Assembly (NCBI GenBank): GCA_034696485.1
Contig: JAQIWT010000868.1
Span: forward strand, 1 to 14,282
Direction: 5' to 3'
DNA length: 14,282 nt
Source of the DNA: Isohypsibius dastychi
Lineage: Eukaryota; Tardigrada; Eutardigrada; Parachela; Isohypsibiidae
Positions 8,981 through 14,282 of this stretch are shown here, piece by piece (position 1 is the first letter of the stretch; each line of letters begins with the position of its first letter). The position numbers and the translations under genes are program-made. The notes beneath the pieces were generated by a model. It searched no databases, was not told where the DNA came from, and saw only the letters and a list, made by a program, of their open reading frames with translations.

Positions 8981-11617
8981 ATGTCGAAAACTTTGGTTGA
9001 TCTCAACGCGAGCCCTGACGAGGCCGCTGTCTTGAACTCAACGGATGAACCGAAATACGAGTCGGTGGACGAAGCTTCTAATCAAGGAAACGATGCCGCA
9101 ACCGAACCTCCAAAGCCAGCCAATATCACGCTGTTGGATTTCCTGAATAAGGTCGATCCGGAAATAGCAGATATCGTGGTCCAACAAACAATTCTAAACG
9201 AAGATGATCATGACGCTCCCCGTTCGTTTCATCCGAGGGGCTCGTCCAGCCACCAGATGAGGACAGACATGCCCGACATCGACTACAACAATGATCCCAT
9301 TGCTGCACTGAAGCTAGCCACTGACCTTGCAATTCATCGCGCCAGCAAGTTTTTTGACAAACTCCAGGGATCAAGGCAGGAATATGCTCGAAAGATTAAG
9401 ACATTCAGCCGGTTCGCCGCGTTGTCCGCACAAGAACGGCTTCCTTCTCTGGACAGTGCTAAGTCATCTGAAATCAAAACCAAACGGGCAGTTGCGCAGA
9501 GTATTCAGATGCTCCAGCCTGAGAAGCGACAGCGTAGGAGATCGGAAGAATACGAAAGTGGTACATCTGATTGGTCAACCGAACGAACGAGGAATACGAT
9601 ACTTACCGCTATCGAGCAAGATGCCGTCCCAAAAGCAAAAAAGTCCAAAAAGAAAAAGAAAAAGAAGAAGAAAAGCGAAGCTTCTCGAACCCCAATAGAG
9701 GATGTTCTAACACCAGAAGAGGCGTATCTAGACTGTCAGATAAAAGTTGCAGAGGAAAAATTAAAAGAACATTTATTTGTGTATCAAGCAACAGCTGAGG
9801 AGGGTCGGATCGTTAAAGAAAAACTTGCTGAGACACAAAAACGGTAACTGGAGTTCGGTTGCAAATTCTGTTATCCTGACGGGGATGTACTCCATAGATA
9901 CGATCAGGAGATGCAAGCCTGTAAGGGGGAATTTACACAAGACGAAGCTGAATTAAGTGCACTTGAAGACCAGTGGAGAAGATCTATTCGTCAGACCGAA
10001 GAAGACATTAAGGTCAGCAGAGCGCAAATTTTAGCAAATCAACCGACTTGCGATCGAAAATTTCCGAGAAAAAGTCGACCATAAAAACGCTTCAGCAAGA
10101 TATTGGAATATGGAATGCTTTTCGAGAAGGTATATTCATTTATTTAATAAACATACCGTATTGAATACATGGTATTGTACAGGCGAAATGGTGCGGAACA
10201 GGAACAAGATCGCAAAGCTGGAGAATAGCATAAGAAAAGTTGATGACGAGCATAAACGCTTTTTGAAACTGACGGAAAGTGAAATCAGGTTCAGCGAGGA
10301 ACAGGCTGAGGTATGACCATTTCTTGAGATCTGAACTTATCGCACGAAATCCGATAATCTGCCAGTAGCATTACGGAAATTGATACTGTTCAGCTTTTCC
10401 TTCCGCTATGTATCCTAGAAAAGCTGTTTGAAATGTGCTTGTTGCACAAGTCCATCATACCATTTGGACGTGCATGTACACATCAAACTTTGAACATCGT
10501 GTTACCGTATGGTCAGCCTCAGGTTCATGTTCATGTTCAAAGAACCAGACTGTTCGAAACCTACTACTTGTTTCCATGCGGCTCAAGAGAAGTTTAGATC
10601 AAGCGACCCAAAAAATGCATTTTTTGGCCTGGCACAACAACGTGCATGTACACATCCAACTTTGGACCAACTGTTTGTTTCGAAAAAATAGAATCCAAAA
10701 GGATGCAGAGTATTTAAGAACTCCGGAAGCCACTTTTTTGAACCATGGGTCGAGAGGAACCATGGGTTGAGAAAATCTCAGCCATTTGTTCGAAAAGTCA
10801 GTTTCTGGGTTAAACAAAGCCGTAAAGCACACCTTGTCATGAAATGAAACCATTTGAAATGAGAACTTGCTTATCAGCTTTATCAGATGCGACTGTAGAT
10901 TGGCTTTAGGCTCGGATTTTATCACAGAAAACAGAGAAGCAAAATTTGGAAGAACTTTGCGAAGCGCAAATCATCAAAGTGCGCAATACTCTCCCATCAC
11001 TCGAGCTCGAGCTTCAAGAGATTGAAAACAACAGCACACTCCTGGCAGAAGCAACGGCTCTTGAAGAGATTCATGACCAGCTCGATGATCAGACTACAAA
11101 CCTCCAGAAGAAAATTGTTCACCAAGCCGCGACGTCTCAGATTCTCCTGGAGTCGATCAACCAATCCCTCAACACGAACTTGACAAAGACCCGACTTTTC
11201 GCCGAATGGGATATTTGGGATAAGATTGGCTCGACTACGGCATACGATGCGGAGTCTTTGTATGACAAGTTTTCTGACAACGACGAAGTACAAAGGTTAT
11301 CACGAGGACTATCGGTGGTCGGGAAGGGATTATTTTCGCGTCATAATTTTTCCTATCTCGCCACCCATCAGTCATCTGTTAATCCATTCACAACACAAGA
11401 TTTTTCCTCGACTGGGGCCAGATCGCTCGAGATTCCTAGAATTTTTGTTCACGACGATTCGGCAGACACCGATATCAACTTTATACGAAACAGCTCATTA
11501 ACAGCCGGGTTTCTGCCTCAGTTTTCAATGGAGAAAACAAAAAGCGATAGTTTTGCTGAATTCCGATCGGAAGGAAGTTTGGCCGTGTCTGTTGAGATAA
11601 CCACGGATGATACCTGA
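8981..11617 (+). CDS. Long coiled-coil protein with lysine run, five-exon model
   Basis: The exons are 8981-9843, 9898-10012, 10069-10129, 10183-10310 and 10928-11617, for 618 residues and a TGA. Introns of 54, 56, 53 and 617 bp all have GT-AG ends and keep phase (2, 0, 1, 0). The ATG at 8981 is the first in frame. Residues 1-60 are acidic. A run of mostly lysine at about residues 217-232 (KAKKSKKKK...) could be a nuclear signal. From about residue 247 to 490 the sequence is heptad-like coiled coil that continues smoothly across every exon junction (KLAETQK|RYDQEM, TEEDIK|KKSTIK, IAKLENSIRK, EEQAE|KTEKQN), which strongly supports the splicing. The C-terminal 110 residues are Ser/Thr-rich and probably disordered. 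No family is recognised. A structural role at the cytoskeleton, centrosome or chromatin would be typical but is inference only. Confidence 0.8.
9634..9680 (+). repeat. Low-complexity A/G tract encoding polylysine
   Basis: Runs of AAA and AAG codons inside exon 1 of the coiled-coil gene encode about a dozen lysines in a stretch of sixteen residues. Mixed AAA/AAG use suggests selection for the charge rather than simple slippage alone. Confidence 0.8.
10468..10667 (+). repeat. Intronic direct repeat, two copies of about 28 bp
   Basis: Copies at 10468-10495 and 10640-10667, 172 bp apart, share ACGTGCATGTACACATC, then one changed base, then AACTTTG, and differ at only two positions. Both lie in the 617-bp fourth intron of the coiled-coil gene. 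The flanks do not align well, so this is not a clean tandem duplication. It could be the remnant of a repeat element or a duplicated protein-binding or RNA-binding site. Confidence 0.75.
10608..10627. repeat. Perfect 20-bp palindrome in intron 4
   Basis: The two halves, CCAAAAAATG and CATTTTTTGG, are exact reverse complements with no spacer. It sits between the two copies of the intronic direct repeat. It could be a dimeric factor site or a hairpin tip; symmetry does not extend to the next bases. Confidence 0.85.
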
Positions 11618-12434
11618 CAGAACTCGATTTCTTTTTATTTGCGTTCATAACTTCCCCATGTTGACCCTGTCGCCTTCGTTCGTCCCTGGGAATATTGCAT
11701 GCAACCAGATATTACAAGGATGTAAAGGACTGATGGAGATTCAGTATTCTTGGTCTTGGCGGGACTCTACTTTGGCCACTTATGTGAACCGAATCCTGGG
11801 AGGACGAGGAAAAAACGTATTGAGTCGACTGCACTCCGTATTACTTCACCTAAGAGGCCATGGGCTGCCTGCCCAACTCGTTTTAAACTGAATTTTATTT
11901 ACTTTTTTCACATTTCACCGTGCTTTTTCTTCGCTTTTTCTTTTTCTAAACAATTGCGAGCACAATCGATGTCTACAGATGACATGAGGGAATTCAGGTT
12001 ATGGAAAAGTGGAAACTGTAACAGCCGTAACAGTGGTGTCACATCAACCATGATCCTACTCGTTCATTCGGGTTTCAAGAGAGACTGACTTCATTGTAAA
12101 GTAACCAGATTAACTTCGTCTACTATTGATATCATCTTCCCCATTTCGGCTACACAGATGCAAGCTTTGGCTGGGCAGGTGAAACTGTTTCGATCTGTTA
12201 TCCAAAAGTCAGGAGTTGTCACCGTGTAAGATCCCTAGCCGCGCGCTGGAAATCCTCATCAAATATACACGCAGGTTGACAACGCCACCTCGCAATCTAA
12301 ACTTGTCACCAAATCGCCAGGAACATGGATTAATCAGGAGGATCCGGAAACCGTTCTTGACCAGAAGACATGTGTTGTATGACAGTTTGGAAATTGGATA
12401 AAAGTGCTGCGTCCTTGCCCGACAGTTCATCTGG
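11618..12434. other. Convergent intergenic region, no gene seen
   Basis: This lies between the stop codons of the plus-strand coiled-coil gene and the minus-strand 459-residue gene, so it should hold both 3' untranslated regions. TTTATT words at about 11634 and 11894 read AATAAA on the minus strand and are possible polyadenylation signals for the minus gene. No plus-strand AATAAA was seen. Overlapping open frames at 11607-12088 show no recognisable motif. Confidence 0.45.
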
Positions 12435-14119
12435 TTAAAGTGATGTCTTCTCTCGGTACTGGTTGGGTATGGGTTTAAACAAAGATTTTGACGGAGTCTG
12501 GCCATCAATTAGGAGGAAATCGGCTTTCAAGATATTCCTCTGATCATAACTGACTTGACACAGGCCTTTCGAGTGAACCGTTTGCAGAGAATCATTGGGA
12601 CCTGGCTGAACACTCTTGCTATCCCGTATATTGCACGTCACTTCGTGTACACTTGCCGAGCGATGTATGTTTTTGATGCATTTACCATGGAGGCTTTTGC
12701 CAGATGCTGCATAGTACTCCAAGATATATGCACGCAATATCTTGAGCTCCCCGGGGCTTAGAGAGCTTTTTAGTTTTATAATCTGCTGGTGCTGCACCCC
12801 GGCAAGATCGCAAGTGACGACAACGTGGGTGATTTTCCGGTTCCACACCTGCTCAGCCTACATAGGAGGTAATTAAAGACAGCCTCATTGCTTGCTTTGA
12901 ATTTTCCAAGAGGGATAAGCTTAAGTGAGTGGGGAAGATAGTTGAAAGAAATATCGCCGTTACGGTAGAGCTAGGATGTGATCTCCGGCCCGCGCATTTC
13001 TTACCCAGCTGAAATGTGTGAAGAAAAATTCCCTTGTCCTCGGTTTACAAACACCTTGGTTTTTCATGTAACGCAACCGCCGGCTCAGAATCTCGTATAC
13101 CCTATCACGGTAACCGGTGAGCTCTGTGAATATATCGCCCAAATAGCAGGCTCGTTCGGATAACGCGCAGTGCTCCACAGAGCTCGTCCATGGCAATCCA
13201 TGAGTTCCTGATGAAATCATTATAGGAAAAGATCCATCAGTGGGGTTCTAATAAACTTGTACCTTGCCGCAAGGTAGCCTGGAGGATTGCTTGTTTGAAA
13301 GTCAGGTTGACCGTCTTCCGGGCCGTACTGCAGGTAATGGCTGCTGGATATCGGTTGGTGGGCTGCACTTTCGACAACGAACATGACCTTCGTGTTTGTA
13401 GCGATCTTATTGATGGCTGAGGTGAATTGCTTCGTTGCGATGAGGGTAGCTCAAAATAGACGTCAAATTTATGATTTCCAGAAATACTTTCACTATCCCA
13501 TATGCGCAGACTTTTTATATGCTCCGACATCCAGTCCATCGTATCTTTGACCTTATCTTTTCGGAGCGTCTTGGAGTGACAATGACGAATTTGGATCATA
13601 GATCTGAAAATGTCAATTGGAGATGAGATGACTTCAGACCGAATGAATACAAAACAGAAGAACGCGGAAGGATGTGATTATTATGGCAGAAATTCACCTG
13701 TTGCTTGCCATTGTTTTAGGAAGATTTTGTTGCGCGAGATAAATTCTGTACAGCAATTTGATGCGGCGCTTCTCCTTTTCACCGACAGCTTCTTGTCCAT
13801 GCACAAAAATACACAATGGCATTGCTGGGATAGATTTGTTTTGCTTGTACAAGTTCCTCACGACAGTCTCGATCTGATGACGCATTTTCATTGGCTGGCC
13901 ATATCTGATGAGGAGGAAGAGTCCACGAATGTCCGCTCGCCAAAACCTGTTGATGACGGATTCAGTAGCTTTGCTTTTGGACCAGAAAGACTGATCGAGA
14001 ACGACAATGCGACTATCTTGGTGGATTGCAGAGAGGTAGTCAAAAAGATGGCGACGAATAGCTTCAACTGCGCCACCATGGACAGATAGATAAGAGGGCG
14101 CTAAGAGCGCAATACCCAT
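12435..14119 (-). CDS. Unrecognised 459-residue protein, four-exon model
   Basis: Exons on the minus strand are 14119-13698, 13603-13263, 13207-13005 and 12848-12435. The introns are 94, 55 and 156 bp, GT-AG throughout with phases 2, 1 and 0 all matching, ending in TAA. The ATG at 14119 has a strong context (A at -3, G at +4) and an in-frame TGA 24 bp upstream, which supports it as the true start. The protein begins MGI, so N-myristoylation is possible. Residues 1-141 alternate hydrophobic strands and amphipathic helices (IRGLFLLI, MPLCIFVHGQE). Residues 200-250 are Ser/Arg/Thr-rich and look disordered. The C-terminal exon contains HVVVTCDLAGV and GELKILRAYILEYYAA. I recognise no family. A long open frame on the opposite strand (13610-14089) is judged a shadow of exon 1. 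Confidence 0.65.
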
Positions 14120-14130
14120 TTTGAGCAGTT

Positions 14131-14282
14131 GGGATCAACTGTATTGCCAGAAGTGTTTGAAATGATTTTCCGCAAAGATGTCAATTGGTTTGATAGTCAA
14201 GATGAAACAACAGAAAAAGTCAACCGTTATTCAAAACAGAATACTATCAAACCTGCCAACTTTACTAATCTGACACCTGTTG
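14131..14282 (+). CDS. Candidate partial exon running off the right edge
   Basis: The plus strand is open from about 14106 to the window end (about 58 codons). It reads FEQLGSTVLPEVFEMIF, then RKDVNWFDSQDETTE and KQNTIKPANFTNLTPV. Composition is protein-like, while all three minus-strand frames contain stops. TTGAGCAG ending at 14131-14132 could serve as an acceptor, making this an internal exon whose upstream exons would overlap the minus-strand gene. The RKDVNWFD segment is faintly like the RQ(D/E)xxWFD motif near an intracellular loop of ABCB transporters, but the residues after it do not follow that family. The call is weak. Confidence 0.3.

Noticed and set aside
9327-9798. Basic open frames overlapping exon 1 of the coiled-coil gene
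   Set aside because: Alternative frames of the same exon; the basic character comes from the polylysine tract read out of frame.
10013-10078. Two other open frames through the second intron of the coiled-coil gene, which would imply a frameshift
   Set aside because: A normal 56-bp GT-AG intron (10013-10068) matches phase on both sides and keeps the coiled coil, so no frameshift is needed.
11750-11890. Possible fragment of a dispersed repeat or retroelement downstream of the coiled-coil gene
   Set aside because: Two frames are open here, but there are no terminal repeats, target-site duplication or enzyme motif, and copy number cannot be judged from one window.
13698-14119. Resemblance of the first exon of the 459-residue gene to an ARF-like small GTPase
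   Set aside because: Some strand and helix spacing is suggestive, but there is no P-loop, no DxxG, and no NKxD (it reads VHGQE), so the likeness is too weak to annotate.
1-14282. CRISPR arrays, tRNA or rRNA genes, prokaryotic operons
   Set aside because: No regularly spaced repeats, no tRNA A/B box pair and no ribosomal RNA sequence were seen; the splicing shows this is eukaryotic nuclear DNA.

Overview
The window looks like compact animal nuclear DNA. Genes are split by canonical GT-AG introns, several only 52-64 bp long, with a few of 205-620 bp. There are no operon-type bacterial signals. One gene is a BTB-BACK-Kelch protein and another carries a chromo-shadow-like domain, both typical of metazoans. 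Short introns and close spacing would fit a small-genome ecdysozoan or similar invertebrate, but nothing seen identifies the species. All exon models were assembled by eye from splice motifs and phase matching and have no transcript support.

Layout, left to right. 150-371 (-) is one exon-like open stretch of unknown product. 1205-1606 (-) is an intronless 133-residue protein with a basic tail and a chromo-shadow-like domain. 1607-3051 shows no convincing gene and ends in an AT-rich stretch. 3052-6749 (-) is a KLHL-type gene modelled as eight coding exons (about 747 residues). 7012-8041 (-) is a two-exon multi-pass membrane protein of about 274 residues. Its reading frame continues upstream to 8275 apart from one TGA. 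8981-11617 (+) is a five-exon gene for a 618-residue coiled-coil protein with a lysine run. Its fourth intron holds a repeated 28-bp motif and a perfect 20-bp palindrome. 12435-14119 (-) is a four-exon gene for a 459-residue protein that I do not recognise. The right edge carries a plus-strand open frame that may be the start of another exon.

The genes do not form an evident pathway. The membrane-protein gene and the coiled-coil gene are divergent across 8042-8980. The coiled-coil gene and the 459-residue gene converge on 11618-12434. The membrane-protein and KLHL genes are head-to-tail with about 260 bp between stop and proposed start. No rRNA, tRNA, CRISPR array or intact mobile element was found.
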